A stretch of DNA of 36,024 bases from Burkholderia singularis (GCF_900176645.1 NZ_FXAN01000080.1:1-36024); one strand, 5' to 3'. Counted from the first letter of the stretch, positions 1 through 9,513 are shown. The notes: generated from the sequence alone by a model not told the origin. Numbers and translations: made by a program.

Positions 1-28
1 CCCCCCCCCCCCCCCCCCCCCCCCCCCC
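1..28. other. homopolymer C run at window edge
   Basis: The first 28 bases are all C. They interrupt the aldolase reading frame where its conserved N-terminal domain should continue, so a contig-end or gap-filling artefact is more likely than biology. No gene is supported here. Confidence 0.8.
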
Positions 29-180
29 GCCGATGCCTGCATGATCACCGGCGCGCCGACTTCGTCGGCCGCCGCCATGATCGCCTGCACTTGCTCGAGG
101 TTGTTCACGTTGAACGCGGGCAGGCCGTAGCCGTGTTCCGCCGCGTGGTCCAGCAGTTGACGCATTGATACGAGAGGCAT
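29..180 (-). CDS. fba: fructose-bisphosphate aldolase class II, N-terminal fragment
   Basis: Reading the minus strand from the ATG at 180 gives about 50 residues starting [19 protein letters not shown], followed by [19 protein letters not shown], which is the typical N-terminus of zinc-dependent class II fructose-1,6-bisphosphate aldolase. This cytosolic glycolytic and gluconeogenic enzyme interconverts fructose-1,6-bisphosphate and the triose phosphates. A GGAG ribosome-binding site lies about 8 bases upstream of the ATG. The frame runs into the poly-C stretch at the window edge, so the zinc ligands and catalytic residues are not visible. It lies downstream of pyk and pgk on the same strand, the usual glycolytic cluster of Burkholderia. 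The 272 bases between it and pyk hold the pyk terminator. Confidence 0.85.
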
Positions 181-373
181 TGTGGTACTCCTTGTATGAA
201 AACCTTGCGCCCTGCACGACGTGCGGCGTGAGCCCCGGCAGATCAAATGAGTGCGGGGGACCCGCCGACGCGGGAGCGTCGAATAGCCGCATTTTATCGC
301 GAAGCGCCGCCGATTCAGACCAAACCGGCATTCGGCGGGCCGTTTGTTACGTCTTCCAGATCGCACTGAAGCG

Positions 374-418
374 AAAAAAAGCAAAAAAAATCGCGCGGGG
401 TCGGAAACCCGCGCGATT
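374..418 (-). terminator. rho-independent terminator after pyk
   Basis: An 11-bp perfect stem (389-399 with 408-418, GC-rich core) with an 8-base loop is followed on the minus strand by runs of T (the A runs at 383-390 and 374-380 on the plus strand). It sits 35 bases past the pyk stop codon and separates pyk from fba. Confidence 0.85.
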
Positions 419-452
419 GGCTCGATCCAGCCCGGGCAAATGCCCGCCGGGC

Positions 453-1889
453 TCAGTAATGCTCGCCGACCCGCACGATCTTCAGCGTGTTCGTGCCCCC
501 TGCCTGCCCCATCGGTTCGCCCACCGTCAGCACGACCATGTCGCCGTGCTCGACGTAACCGCGCCGCGCGACCAGTTCAAGCGCCTTTTGCAATGCGGAA
601 TCACGATCGCTGTCGAAATCGACGTGCAGCGGCGTGACGTTCCTGAACAGCGCCATCGCGCGCTCGCTGCCGACCCGCGGCGTCAGCGCGTAGATCGGCA
701 CGTGCGTGTAGTGGCGCGACATCCACAGCGCCGTCGCGCCGGATTCCGTCAGCGCGACAATCGCCTTCGCGCCGAGATGGTATGCGGTGAAAAGCGCGCC
801 CATCGCAATCGACTGATCGATCCGCGTGAACGTGCGGTCCAGGAAATCGCGGTCGAGTTCGACCTGCTCGGACTTCTCCGCCTCGACGCAAATGGCCGCC
901 ATCGCCTCGATCGTGACGACCGGATACTTGCCGGCCGCCGTCTCGGCCGACAGCATCACCGCGTCGGTGCCGTCGAGCACCGCGTTCGCGACGTCCGACA
1001 CCTCCGCACGGGTCGGCACCGGCGCGTGGATCATCGATTCCATCATCTGCGTCGCGGTGATCACGAGCTTGTTCGATTCGCGCGCCATCCGGATCATCCG
1101 CTTTTGCAGCGCCGGCACGGCCGCGTTGCCGACTTCGACGGCAAGATCGCCGCGCGCGACCATGATCCCGTCCGATGCATCGAGAATCTCCTGCAGCGCC
1201 GGAATCGCCTCCGCGCGCTCGATCTTCGCGATCATCTTCGGCTTGATGCCGAACGGCGCGCCCGCGATGTTCGCGAGCTGGCGCGCCATTTCCATGTCGG
1301 TCGCGGTCTTCGGAAACGACACCGCGACGAGATCCGCGCCGAGCGACATCGCGGTGCGGATGTCCTCCATGTCCTTCGCGGTCAGCGCCGGCGCGGACAG
1401 CCCGCCGCCCTGCCGGTTGATCCCCTTGTTGTTCGACAGCTCGCCGCCGACCGTGACCGTGGTGTGGATCTCGTCGCCCACCACCCGCTCGACCTTCAGC
1501 ACGATGAGCCCGTCGTTCAGAAGCAGCACGTCGCCCGGTTTCAGGTCGCGCGGCAGCTCCTTGTAGTCGAGGCCGACCCGCTCGTCGCTGCCGAGTTCGC
1601 AGCCCGCATCGAGGATGAACGGCTGGCCGGGCGTGAGCATCGTCTTGCCCGCCTCGAATTTGCCGACGCGGATCTTCGGGCCTTGCAGGTCCGCCATGAT
1701 CGCGATCTCCCGGCCGACCTTGCGCGCGGCGTCGCGAACCATCTCGGCGCGCGCGCGGTGATCGTCCGCCGAACCGTGAGAGAAATTGAGCCGCACGACG
1801 TCGAGCCCCGCCTGCATCATCTGCAGCAGAACCTCCGGCGAGCTGGAGGCCGGGCCGATCGTCGCGACTATCTTGGTGGCGCGATGCAT
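453..1889 (-). CDS. pyk: pyruvate kinase
   Basis: This 478-residue protein converts phosphoenolpyruvate and ADP to pyruvate and ATP, the last step of glycolysis in the cytosol. The N-terminus ([17 protein letters not shown] and [12 protein letters not shown]) is the classic start of the pyruvate kinase barrel. The active-site region is clear: [10 protein letters not shown], then [12 protein letters not shown], then the [10 protein letters not shown] signature. The C-terminal part (about residues 345-478) is the usual allosteric domain ending in [19 protein letters not shown]. Length is normal for the bacterial single-chain enzyme. The ATG at 1889 has a GAGGAG ribosome-binding site about 4 bases upstream. 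It lies 226 bases downstream of pgk on the same strand. No terminator is evident between the two, so co-transcription is possible. Confidence 0.97.
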   Translation of the reverse strand: MHRATKIVATIGPASSSPEVLLQMMQAGLDVVRLNFSHGSADDHRARAEMVRDAARKVGREIAIMADLQGPKIRVGKFEAGKTMLTPGQPFILDAGCELGSDERVGLDYKELPRDLKPGDVLLLNDGLIVLKVERVVGDEIHTTVTVGGELSNNKGINRQGGGLSAPALTAKDMEDIRTAMSLGADLVAVSFPKTATDMEMARQLANIAGAPFGIKPKMIAKIERAEAIPALQEILDASDGIMVARGDLAVEVGNAAVPALQKRMIRMARESNKLVITATQMMESMIHAPVPTRAEVSDVANAVLDGTDAVMLSAETAAGKYPVVTIEAMAAICVEAEKSEQVELDRDFLDRTFTRIDQSIAMGALFTAYHLGAKAIVALTESGATALWMSRHYTHVPIYALTPRVGSERAMALFRNVTPLHVDFDSDRDSALQKALELVARRGYVEHGDMVVLTVGEPMGQAGGTNTLKIVRVGEHY

Positions 1890-2115
1890 GAAACTCCTCG
1901 TCTGACTGAGTAAAAGCGCTGGATGGGTCGCTGCGAGAGCCGAAAGCCGCGCGGCCCAGCCGCCGCCGCCTCCGTCGGTGCGCGCCGGTGCTCACGCCCG
2001 GCGTCGCTTTGTTCGCGCGCGCCGGCTCGCATCGCCGGCGCCGCATCGTCCTGCCTGCCATGCGCATCCGACACGCCTCGCGCGGCCCGCCGGATGCATT
2101 GTCACGACGCTTGCA

Positions 2116-3309
2116 TCATGCGCGCGTTTCGAGCACCTCGACGGCGGGCAGCTTCTTGCCTTCGAGGAATTCGAGGAACGCGCCGCCGCCCGTCGAGATG
2201 TAACTGACCTTGTCGTGGATGCCGTATTTCGCGATCGCGGCGAGCGTGTCGCCGCCGCCGGCAATCGAGAACGCGGCCGAATTCGCGATCGCCGTCGCCA
2301 GGGTCTTCGTGCCGTTGCCGAACTGGTCGAACTCGAACACGCCGACCGGGCCGTTCCAGACGATCGTGCCCGCCTTCTCGAGCTGGCCGGCCAGCGCCTT
2401 CGCGGTTTCCGGGCCGATGTCGAGCACCAGATCGTCGGGCTCGATCTCGCTCACCTTCTTCACGGTGGCCGCGGCCGTCGCCGAGAATTCCTTCGCGACG
2501 ACAACGTCGGTCGGAATCGGCACCGACGCGCCGCGCTTTCTCGCATCGTCGATGATCGCCTTCGCCTCACCGACGAGATCCGGCTCCGCGAGCGATTTGC
2601 CGATCGACAGCCCCGCCGCGAGCATGAACGTATTCGCGATGCCGCCGCCGACGATCAATTGATCGACCTTTTCCGCGAGCGACTTGAGAATCGTCAGCTT
2701 GGTCGACACCTTCGAGCCCGCGACAATCGCGACGAGCGGGCGCTTCGGATTGCCGAGCGCCTTGCCGAGCGCATCGAGCTCCGCCGCGAGCAGCGGGCCC
2801 GCGCATGCGATGCCCGCGTATTTCGCGATTCCGTGGGTCGTCGCCTCCGCGCGGTGTGCGGTGCCGAACGCGTCGTTCACGTAGATGTCGCAAAGCTTCG
2901 CCATCTTCTGCGCGAGTTCGTCCGAGTTTTTCTTCTCGCCCTTGTTCACGCGGCAGTTCTCGAGCAGCACGACCTGGCCGGGCGCGACCGACACGCCGTT
3001 GTCGACCCAGTTCGCGACGAGCGGCACGTCGCGGCCGAGCAGTTCGGCCAGACGCTTCGCGACGGGCGCGAGCGAATCCTCGGGCTTGAACTCGCCCTCC
3101 GTCGGACGGCCGAGGTGCGACGTGACCATCACGGCCGCGCCCGCCTCGAGCGCGGCCTGGATCGCGGGCACCGACGCGCGGATGCGCGTGTCTTCGGTGA
3201 TATTGCCGTGATCGTCCTGCGGCACGTTCAGATCGGCCCGGATGAAGACGCGTTTGCCGGAGAGCTGGCCTTCGGCGATCAAATCGGTAAGACGCTTGAC
3301 TTGGCTCAT
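2116..3309 (-). CDS. pgk: phosphoglycerate kinase
   Basis: This 397-residue cytosolic enzyme transfers the acyl phosphate of 1,3-bisphosphoglycerate to ADP. The N-terminal signature [14 protein letters not shown], the segment SHLGRPTEG, the [21 protein letters not shown] region and the C-terminal nucleotide-binding parts [10 protein letters not shown] and GGGDTLAAI are all present in the expected order. Length matches bacterial Pgk. No strong ribosome-binding site precedes the ATG at 3309, but the start gives the expected N-terminus. The order pgk-pyk-fba on one strand is that of a glycolytic cluster. Confidence 0.97.
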   Translation of the reverse strand: MSQVKRLTDLIAEGQLSGKRVFIRADLNVPQDDHGNITEDTRIRASVPAIQAALEAGAAVMVTSHLGRPTEGEFKPEDSLAPVAKRLAELLGRDVPLVANWVDNGVSVAPGQVVLLENCRVNKGEKKNSDELAQKMAKLCDIYVNDAFGTAHRAEATTHGIAKYAGIACAGPLLAAELDALGKALGNPKRPLVAIVAGSKVSTKLTILKSLAEKVDQLIVGGGIANTFMLAAGLSIGKSLAEPDLVGEAKAIIDDARKRGASVPIPTDVVVAKEFSATAAATVKKVSEIEPDDLVLDIGPETAKALAGQLEKAGTIVWNGPVGVFEFDQFGNGTKTLATAIANSAAFSIAGGGDTLAAIAKYGIHDKVSYISTGGGAFLEFLEGKKLPAVEVLETRA

Positions 3310-3622
3310 GGGACTGGATGAAGGTTGGTGAAGGAAGGCGCTTCGAACGCGCGCGGGCGGCCGCCGTGAAAGGCGCCTCGCGCGACCCGCCGGCTTCGCC
3401 TGGCCAGGCTCGCGCTGCGCACGCGCGGGAAATTCCGGAAAGGGCCATTCTAGCCGATCCGACTGCCGCGCTGCCGTCCCGCAGCCATCCGCAGCGACGA
3501 ATTCCGGCGCTCAGGCGGGCGAACGCACAATGGGCGGCGCGCGATGCCACGACACGCCGGCCGCCGGCATCGCAACGCCGCGACGCCGCACCGGCGCCCA
3601 TTCGCGCGCGGCGGCCCCAGCG
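3310..3622. other. intergenic region between azlD and pgk
   Basis: These 313 bases lie between the azlD stop and the pgk start (both minus strand). I see no gene. A TAGAAT hexamer on the minus strand (3447-3452) could be a -10 element for pgk, but no matching -35 element is visible, so it is only a weak promoter candidate. Confidence 0.4.
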
Positions 3623-3946
3623 TCAGACCAAAACCCGCAGCAGCGTGAACACCAGCATCCCGACGACGATCGTGCCGAGCATGCTGCGCCGCCACAGAAA
3701 CCATCCGAGGCCCGCCGCGGCCGCGTAGAAATCGTGATTCGACAGCGCGAAAGAAATGCCCGCGGGCGTCTCGAGCACGTCCGGCAACACGACCGCGACG
3801 AGCGCGGCGGCGGGCGCGTAGCGCAGCGCGCGCTGCGCGCGCTCGGGCAACACCGTGCGCTCGCCGCCGATCAGGAACAGCGCGCGCGTGAGCGCGGTGA
3901 TGAGCGTCATCCCGGCGATCGCGAGCCAGGTCTGCAGATCGGTCAT
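3623..3946 (-). CDS. azlD: AzlD-type small subunit of branched-chain amino acid exporter
   Basis: This 107-residue, very hydrophobic protein has about four predicted membrane segments (near residues 5-25, 45-60, 68-84 and 88-106) and the AzlD-like elements TALTRALFLIGGE and RALRYAPAAALVAVVLPDVL. In characterised systems (AzlCD, YgaZH) the small subunit works with AzlC in the inner membrane to export branched-chain amino acids or analogues. Its ATG overlaps the azlC stop in an ATGA arrangement (3943-3946), a strong sign of translational coupling. Substrate specificity cannot be read from the sequence. The divergent neighbour ilvE fits a link to branched-chain amino acid balance. Confidence 0.88.
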   Translation of the reverse strand: MTDLQTWLAIAGMTLITALTRALFLIGGERTVLPERAQRALRYAPAAALVAVVLPDVLETPAGISFALSNHDFYAAAAGLGWFLWRRSMLGTIVVGMLVFTLLRVLV

Positions 3947-4701
3947 TCGGCATCCTCCGCGCAGGCGCGCCGCTCGGCGCGGATGCGCCGCCAGTCGGCG
4001 CGCTCGGCGATCCAGTCCGCGATCACGCCCGCGGCGAGCGCCGCGACCACCGCGAGCGGCAGTGCGAGCCGGTACGGCAGCTCGAACGCGACGAGCGACA
4101 CGATTCCCGCAACCGAGACGGCCGCGAGCGTCGAGCGGTTCGCGATCGCGGACACCATAATCGGAATCAGCGCGAGCGTGCCGGCAAGCGCGAGCCCCCA
4201 GCTATCCGGAAAAATATTCGCGAGCGCGATCCCCGCGAGCGACGACACCTGCCACGACAGCCAGCTCGCCAGCGCCATCCCCCAGAAATACGCCTCCTTG
4301 CCCGGCACCTGCCCCGTCGCGAAGCCCTGCTTCTGGAACAGCAGATAGATCACGTCGCCGTTGAAATAGCCGATGGCGAGCCGCCGCCAGAGCGGCAGGT
4401 GGGAGAAATGGGGCGCAAGCCCCGCGCTGAAGATCACGAAGCGCGTATTCACCATCGCGGCCGTCAGCAGGATCGTCCAGACCGGCAGCTTCGCGGCGAA
4501 CAGCGGCAGCACCGCAAGCTGCGACGAGCCCGCGTAGACAAGCAGCGACATGCCGAGCGCCTGCCCCGTCGTCAGCACCGACTTGCTCATCGCAATGCCG
4601 GTGACGAGCCCCCACGACAGAATCGCCATCAGCGTCGGCGAATAATCGCGGGCGCCTTGGGCGAATGCGAAACGGTCGGTGGCGGAAAAACGAGCGAGCA
4701 T
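3943..4701 (-). CDS. azlC: AzlC-type large subunit of branched-chain amino acid exporter
   Basis: From the ATG at 4701 this gives 252 residues of a polytopic inner-membrane protein. Family-typical features are the N-terminal FAQGARDYSPTLMAILSWGL, the segment GMSLLVYAGSSQLAVLPLFA and the NTRFVIFSAGLAPHF loop. A longer reading frame reaches 4749, but its Arg/Pro-rich first 16 residues do not look like family sequence, so the internal ATG is preferred. AzlC pairs with AzlD, whose start overlaps the azlC stop. The gene is divergent from ilvE with about 260 bases between, which must hold both promoters. Confidence 0.88.
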   Translation of the reverse strand: MLARFSATDRFAFAQGARDYSPTLMAILSWGLVTGIAMSKSVLTTGQALGMSLLVYAGSSQLAVLPLFAAKLPVWTILLTAAMVNTRFVIFSAGLAPHFSHLPLWRRLAIGYFNGDVIYLLFQKQGFATGQVPGKEAYFWGMALASWLSWQVSSLAGIALANIFPDSWGLALAGTLALIPIMVSAIANRSTLAAVSVAGIVSLVAFELPYRLALPLAVVAALAAGVIADWIAERADWRRIRAERRACAEDAE

Positions 4702-4961
4702 CGGATATGGGAAGCGCCTTCGACGCGCAGAGCCGGGCGGCTTGCGCACGCCGCCGCCATACTGTTGCGCGCCGCGTGCCGCCGCCCATTATTGTTGCGA
4801 TGGGATTGATGCGGCGATTATAGCGCCGCCCCCCTGGTCCTGCTGACCGTTGCTCGCGCAAAAACGCTAAAATGAGCGTCTTTTCGACGCGGCCGCGTGC
4901 CGGAGCACCCAGGCCGACCGCGCTCGTTTTCCGCGAATACCGCATTCACCGGGAGAAACCT

Positions 4962-5885
4962 ATGTCAATGGCCGATCGCGACGGCAAGATTTGGATGGAC
5001 GGCAAACTGATCGACTGGCGCGACGCCAAGATCCACGTGCTGACCCACACGCTGCACTACGGCATGGGCGTATTCGAAGGCGTGCGTGCTTACCAGACGG
5101 CCGACGGCGGCTCCGCGATCTTCCGCCTGAAGGAACACACGAAGCGCCTGCTGAACTCGGCGAAGATTTTCCAGATGGACGTGCCGTTCGACCAGGAAAC
5201 GCTCGAGGCGGCGCAACGCGAAGTCGTCCGCGAGAACAAGCTCGCATCGTGCTACCTGCGCCCGATCATTTGGATCGGCTCGGAAAAGCTCGGCGTGTCG
5301 GCCAAGGGCAACACGATCCATGTCGCGATCGCCGCGTGGCCGTGGGGCGCATACCTCGGCGAGGAAGGCCTGTCCAGGGGCATCCGCGTGAAGACGTCGT
5401 CGTTCACCCGCCATCACGTGAACGTGTCGATGGTGCGCGCGAAGGCCTCCGGCTGGTACGTGAACTCGATCCTCGCGAACCAGGAGGCGACCGCCGACGG
5501 CTATGACGAAGCGCTCCTGCTCGACGTCGACGGCTATGTGTCCGAAGGCTCCGGCGAGAATTTCTTCCTCGTGAACCGCGGCAAGCTGTTCACGCCCGAC
5601 CTCTCGTCATGTCTGGACGGCATCACGCGCGACACGGTGATCACGCTCGCGAAGGAAGCCGGCATCGAGGTCATCGAGAAACGCATCACGCGCGACGAAG
5701 TCTATACGGCCGACGAAGCGTTCTTCACCGGCACCGCGGCCGAGGTCACGCCGATCCGCGAACTCGACAACCGCACGATCGGCAGCGGCGCGCGCGGCCC
5801 GATCACCGAAAAGCTGCAGGCGGCGTTCTTCGATGTCGTATCGGGCAAGAGCGCGCAGCACCAGGATTGGCTCACGAAAATCTAA
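4962..5885 (+). CDS. ilvE: branched-chain amino acid aminotransferase
   Basis: This 307-residue PLP enzyme carries out the last step of valine, leucine and isoleucine synthesis and the first step of their breakdown, using glutamate/2-oxoglutarate as partner. It is a fold-type IV aminotransferase: THTLHYGMGVFEGVRAY near the N-terminus, the PLP lysine in RAKASGWYVNS (K161 by alignment with E. coli IlvE), EGSGENFFLV, LDGITRDTV and FFTGTAAEVTPI. The start at 4962 is chosen because GGGAGA lies about 7 bases upstream and the protein then begins MSMADRDGKIWMDGKLI as in relatives. An in-frame ATG at 4872 would add 30 unlikely residues. It is followed after 48 bases by a small zinc-finger gene. Confidence 0.96.
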   Translation: MSMADRDGKIWMDGKLIDWRDAKIHVLTHTLHYGMGVFEGVRAYQTADGGSAIFRLKEHTKRLLNSAKIFQMDVPFDQETLEAAQREVVRENKLASCYLRPIIWIGSEKLGVSAKGNTIHVAIAAWPWGAYLGEEGLSRGIRVKTSSFTRHHVNVSMVRAKASGWYVNSILANQEATADGYDEALLLDVDGYVSEGSGENFFLVNRGKLFTPDLSSCLDGITRDTVITLAKEAGIEVIEKRITRDEVYTADEAFFTGTAAEVTPIRELDNRTIGSGARGPITEKLQAAFFDVVSGKSAQHQDWLTKI

Positions 5886-5933
5886 GCGCGCGGCGCGCCG
5901 GCGCCGCGTTTCATCGCGATAACGAGAATCCCC

Positions 5934-6131
5934 ATGAGTGAAATCAAGGAAATGCCGCTCATCGAGCTGACGGCGAAAGATCTGCCCGCGTACTGCCCGA
6001 ATCCGACGATGCCGCGTTGGAGCGCGCATCCGCGCGTGTTCATCGACGTCACGCACGGCGAAGCGCGCTGCCCGTACTGCGGCACGCGCTACAAGCTGCG
6101 CGACGGCGAAGTCCTGCAAGGCCACCATTGA
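5934..6131 (+). CDS. CHCC-type zinc-finger domain protein
   Basis: A 65-residue protein with C21, H32, C46 and C49 (CPYCG) in the order and spacing of the CHCC zinc finger, the family that includes the mitochondrial complex I subunit NDUFS6. Small proteins of this type often sit between ilvE and waaF in betaproteobacteria, from memory. Function is unknown; a structural zinc site is the only safe inference. It is 48 bases downstream of ilvE on the same strand and probably shares its transcript. Confidence 0.88.
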   Translation: MSEIKEMPLIELTAKDLPAYCPNPTMPRWSAHPRVFIDVTHGEARCPYCGTRYKLRDGEVLQGHH

Positions 6132-6270
6132 GCCGCGGCCGGCCGGCTCACGGCCCCCGCGCCCGGCGCGGCGCGATCGGCCGGGCCGGCTCGCGCCGCC
6201 GCCCCGTTCCCCACAACCCGAGCACGGCGCACGCGCGCCGCGTTTCATCACGACATCGGAAATCGACCTG

Positions 6271-7311
6271 ATGCGTCGAGCGTTGGTAATCGCACCGAAC
6301 TGGATCGGTGACGCATTGATGGCGCAACCGCTCTTTGCGCTGCTGAAAAAACTGCACCCCCGCATCGTCATCGACGCCGTGGCGCCGGCATGGGTCGCGC
6401 CCGTGCTCGAGCGCATGCCCGAGATTCACGATGTCCATGCGACCGATCTCGCGCACGGCAAGCTACAGCCGCTGCGGCGCTGGCAGCTCGCCAGCGACTT
6501 GCGCGACGTCGGCTACGACGCCGCCTACGTGCTGCCGAATTCGCTGAAATCGGCGCTGATTCCCTGGATGGCCGGCATTGCACTGCGGATCGGCTATACC
6601 GGCGAGCATCGCTACGGCCTCCTGAACGTGCGCCATGCGAACCCCGCGAAGGCCCGCGACGCCCGCCCGCCGATGGTCGAGCATTACGCGGCGCTCGCCT
6701 ATGCACCCGGCGCGAAGCTGCCCGACGCGCAAAAAACGCTGCCGCCGCCGCGCCTGGACGCCGATCTGAACGAGACGGCGCGCGTCTGCACGCGCTTCAA
6801 CCTCGATACACGCAAACCGCTGATCGTGTTCTGCCCGGGCGCGGAATACGGCCCGGCCAAACGCTGGCCGCCCGAGCATTTCGCGGCGCTGGCGCAAAGC
6901 GTGAGCCAATCGTTCCCCTATACGCAGATCGTCGCGCTCGGCTCGCCGAAGGATGCGGCCGCCGCGCAGGCCATCGCCGAGCGCGCGCCGAACGTGAAAA
7001 GCCTGTGCGGCCAGACTTCGCTGTCCGAAGCGTGCGCGCTGATCGCACGCGCCAACGCGGTCGTCACCAACGATTCCGGGCTGATGCACGTCGCCGCGGC
7101 GCTGCGGCGGCCGCTGATCGCGCTCTACGGCTCGACCGATCCGCGCCACACCCCGCCTCTGTCGGAGCTGGCAAAGGTACAATGGCTGCATCTCGAATGC
7201 AGTCCCTGTTTCGAACGCGAATGCCCGCTCGGCCACCTGAACTGCCTGCGCGAGCTGAGCCCGGAGCAGGTTTTCAGCGATTTGCGCGGGATGCTCGTCG
7301 AACAACGTTGA
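6271..7311 (+). CDS. waaF: ADP-heptose:LPS heptosyltransferase II
   Basis: This 346-residue GT9 glycosyltransferase adds the second heptose to the inner core of lipopolysaccharide at the cytoplasmic face of the inner membrane. The N-terminus RALVIAPNWIGDALMAQPLF is diagnostic for WaaF. The donor-binding half shows VFCPGAEYGPAKRWPPEHF, then TNDSGLMHVAAALRRPLIAL and YGSTDPRHTPP. A cysteine-rich stretch near the C-terminus (CSPCFERECPLGHLNC) is typical of the WaaF group. Length is normal. It begins 139 bases after the zinc-finger gene in the same direction. Confidence 0.95.
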   Translation: MRRALVIAPNWIGDALMAQPLFALLKKLHPRIVIDAVAPAWVAPVLERMPEIHDVHATDLAHGKLQPLRRWQLASDLRDVGYDAAYVLPNSLKSALIPWMAGIALRIGYTGEHRYGLLNVRHANPAKARDARPPMVEHYAALAYAPGAKLPDAQKTLPPPRLDADLNETARVCTRFNLDTRKPLIVFCPGAEYGPAKRWPPEHFAALAQSVSQSFPYTQIVALGSPKDAAAAQAIAERAPNVKSLCGQTSLSEACALIARANAVVTNDSGLMHVAAALRRPLIALYGSTDPRHTPPLSELAKVQWLHLECSPCFERECPLGHLNCLRELSPEQVFSDLRGMLVEQR

Positions 7312-7411
7312 CGCCGGGCGGCCCAAGGGCCGCTCGCGTCGCGCGCCGCGCGCCCGCATCCCCCCAACGGTACGATGAAATGGCGCGCGCCGCGCGCGAG
7401 AGATAGACCCG

Positions 7412-7861
7412 ATGCCACGTTTTGCCCGCCTCTTCGAAGCCGCCGCCGATACGCTGAACGCGTACTACCAGGCAACCGCCGACGCCAATCTCGATGCGCT
7501 GATGGCCCTCTGGATCGACGAGGATTTCGCGAGTTGCATTTGGGCGGACGGCGCGCACCTGCACGGCCTCGATCAGATCAGGAGCGGCTTGGGCGCCCGG
7601 CTCGCCGCGCAGCCCGTGACGATCGAGCCGCTCGACATCCGCGTCTACGACAGCCTGGGCACCGTCGTCTACACGGTCGCCGAGGCGCACCAGCAGCAGG
7701 CCGATCCCGCGGCCGCGCCGCACATGGTGTTTACCACTTACGTGATGATCCATGAACGTGGCGAATGGCGGATCGCGCATATTCATGCAAGCGCGATCCC
7801 CGAACGCACGGCGAACGAGTTCGCCGCGAAGATCCGCCACGCCCAAGGGCCGCTTCACTGA
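7412..7861 (+). CDS. NTF2/SnoaL-like domain protein
   Basis: A 149-residue soluble protein with the cone-shaped NTF2-like fold suggested by an N-terminal helix (LFEAAADTLNAYYQATADANLDALMALW), the DEDFASCIWADGAHLHG segment where these proteins place a ligand pocket, and the final strands TTYVMIHERGEWRIAHIHASAI. The family includes ketosteroid isomerases and many proteins of unknown role, so the reaction cannot be assigned. It is 100 bases downstream of waaF and 19 bases upstream of the hydrolase, which suggests an operon. Confidence 0.8.
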   Translation: MPRFARLFEAAADTLNAYYQATADANLDALMALWIDEDFASCIWADGAHLHGLDQIRSGLGARLAAQPVTIEPLDIRVYDSLGTVVYTVAEAHQQQADPAAAPHMVFTTYVMIHERGEWRIAHIHASAIPERTANEFAAKIRHAQGPLH

Positions 7862-7880
7862 ACGCGGCGCGTTCGCAGCG

Positions 7881-8915
7881 ATGAGTACGGCGCTCCCTCC
7901 GCTTCCCGCTGCCGACGAGCCCCCCAGGGCGGCCGCCTTCGCGCCGTATCGCGCGCCGCTGTGGCTGCCGACGAGTCATGCGCAAACGATCGTTCCCGCG
8001 CTGTTCGGACGCCGGCCGGACGTCGAATACCGGCGCGAGCGCTGGAATACGCCCGACGACGATTTCATCGACGTCGACTGGCTCACGTACCCCGACGGCG
8101 CGGCCCCCGCGCCGGATGCGCCGCTCATCGTGCTGTTCCACGGCCTCGAGGGCAGTTCCGATTCGCACTACGCGCGCGTGCTGATGGCCGCCGCCCGCGC
8201 GCGCGGCTGGCACGGCGCGGTGCCGCACTTTCGCAGTTGCAGCGGCGAAATGAACCGGCGCCCGCGCTTCTATCACCTCGCCGACAGCGACGAAGTCGAT
8301 TGGATCCTGCGGCGGCTCGCGAGCGGCCATCGCGGCCCGCTCGTCGCGGCGGGCGTATCGCTCGGCGGCAACGTGCTGCTGCACTGGCTCGGCGCCCGGC
8401 GCGGCGACACGTCGATCGTCGCGGCCGCCGCCGCGGTCTCGACGCCCATCGACGTCCATGCGGGCGGCCTGGCGATCTCGCGGGGCTTCTCGATGGTCTA
8501 TACGCGCAGCTTCCTGAAGACGCTGAAAACAAAAGCGCTGATGAAGCTCGATCAATATCCCGGCCTCTTCGACAGGCAAGCGATGCTCGCCGCACGCACG
8601 CTGCACGATTTCGACGACGTCGTCACCGCGCCGTTGCACGGCTTCGCCAACGCGAACGACTACTGGACGCGGGCGACGACACGCCCGTTGCTCGCCGCGA
8701 TCAACGTGCCGACGTTGATTCTCAACGCGCGCAACGATCCGTTCCTGCCGGCGTCGGCGCTGCCCGGTCCGCGCGACGTGTCGCGCATGGTCGAACTCGA
8801 CCAGCCGGAGCACGGCGGTCACGCAGGCTTCATGACGGGCCCGTTTCCGGGGCGCATCGACTGGCTGTCGGCGCGCATCTTCGATTTTTGTCTACGTTTC
8901 GTCGACCATGGATGA
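7881..8915 (+). CDS. YheT-family alpha/beta hydrolase
   Basis: This 344-residue protein belongs to the YheT/COG0429 group of alpha/beta hydrolases. It shows WLPTSHAQTIVPALF near the N-terminus, LIVLFHGLEGSSDSHYAR (oxyanion region), the nucleophile elbow GVSLGGN with S160, the acid D286 in LNARNDPF and H314 in GGHAGF. The catalytic triad is therefore complete. Substrates are unknown for most bacterial members; esterase or lipase activity is inferred. The ATG at 7881 is preferred to the longer frame from 7752, because the extra 43 residues overlap the preceding gene and are unlike the family. Its end overlaps the next gene by 8 bases. Confidence 0.9.
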   Translation: MSTALPPLPAADEPPRAAAFAPYRAPLWLPTSHAQTIVPALFGRRPDVEYRRERWNTPDDDFIDVDWLTYPDGAAPAPDAPLIVLFHGLEGSSDSHYARVLMAAARARGWHGAVPHFRSCSGEMNRRPRFYHLADSDEVDWILRRLASGHRGPLVAAGVSLGGNVLLHWLGARRGDTSIVAAAAAVSTPIDVHAGGLAISRGFSMVYTRSFLKTLKTKALMKLDQYPGLFDRQAMLAARTLHDFDDVVTAPLHGFANANDYWTRATTRPLLAAINVPTLILNARNDPFLPASALPGPRDVSRMVELDQPEHGGHAGFMTGPFPGRIDWLSARIFDFCLRFVDHG

Positions 8916-9513
8916 CATCGTCAAGCAGGCACTCGCCAAATGGCCGAACGTCGCGCATTGCGTCGGATGGCTGCTGCTCGATCGCCGCGGCGTGTGGCGC
9001 ATGCGCGACGACGCGGCGCAGGCCGCGGGCGCGCTCGGCTCGCCCATCCGGCATCCGGCGCTGATCGATTTCATCGGCCGCAACTACGAGCGCGACGCCG
9101 ACGGGCAATGGTTTTTCCAGAACGGGCCGCAGCGCGTCTATGTCGAACTGGCATATACGCCGTGGATCGTGCGGATCGTGCCGGATAGCGCCGCGCCCAC
9201 GCGCCTCGCGCTCGCCGATCATACAGGGCACGCATTCGAGCCCGTCGGCGTGTGGCTCGACGATGCGGGCGGGGTGCTGTTCGCCGATGCGTCGGCGCCG
9301 CCGCGCGTCGCCGCGCTGCACGACCACGACCTCGGGCTCTTCGCCGATCGCGCGGACCTCGACGGCGACGGCATGCACGGCGTGCTGCATCTGGGCGGCG
9401 GCGTGGACTTGCGCATCGAGCCGATCCGGCGCGACGACGTCGCGCGGCGGTTCGGATTCGTGGCAAGTCCCGCGGCGCGCAACCGGCAGTCGCCAAAACA
9501 CGGCGCGGACTGA
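8908..9513 (+). CDS. conserved hypothetical protein
   Basis: A 201-residue soluble protein overlapping the hydrolase gene by 8 bases, so probably translationally coupled to it. Recognisable parts are the N-terminal DDIVKQALAKWPNVAHCVGWL, GQWFFQNGPQRVYVELAYTPW and an aspartate-rich DRADLDGDGMHG stretch. I recall such proteins as a betaproteobacterial family of unknown function (possibly DUF2946 or a neighbouring DUF number) but cannot confirm the name. There is no signal peptide or membrane segment. Coupling to a YheT-like hydrolase is the only functional hint. Confidence 0.8.
   Translation: MDDIVKQALAKWPNVAHCVGWLLLDRRGVWRMRDDAAQAAGALGSPIRHPALIDFIGRNYERDADGQWFFQNGPQRVYVELAYTPWIVRIVPDSAAPTRLALADHTGHAFEPVGVWLDDAGGVLFADASAPPRVAALHDHDLGLFADRADLDGDGMHGVLHLGGGVDLRIEPIRRDDVARRFGFVASPAARNRQSPKHGAD

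Noticed and set aside
165..1913. Long plus-strand open frame (582 codons) opposite pyk
   Set aside because: It is the antisense shadow of pyruvate kinase; its product is Arg/His/Asp-rich with no domain, as is usual in GC-rich genomes.
1978..3321. Long plus-strand open frame opposite pgk
   Set aside because: Antisense shadow of phosphoglycerate kinase, low-complexity Arg/Asp-rich translation.
4850..4873. Promoter for ilvE (TTGCTC and TAAAAT)
   Set aside because: The spacing is only 12 bases, too short for a sigma-70 promoter; no better -35 was found at 16-18 bases.
4872..4961. Upstream in-frame start for ilvE
   Set aside because: The extra 30 residues are unlike the family, and the start at 4962 has a good ribosome-binding site.
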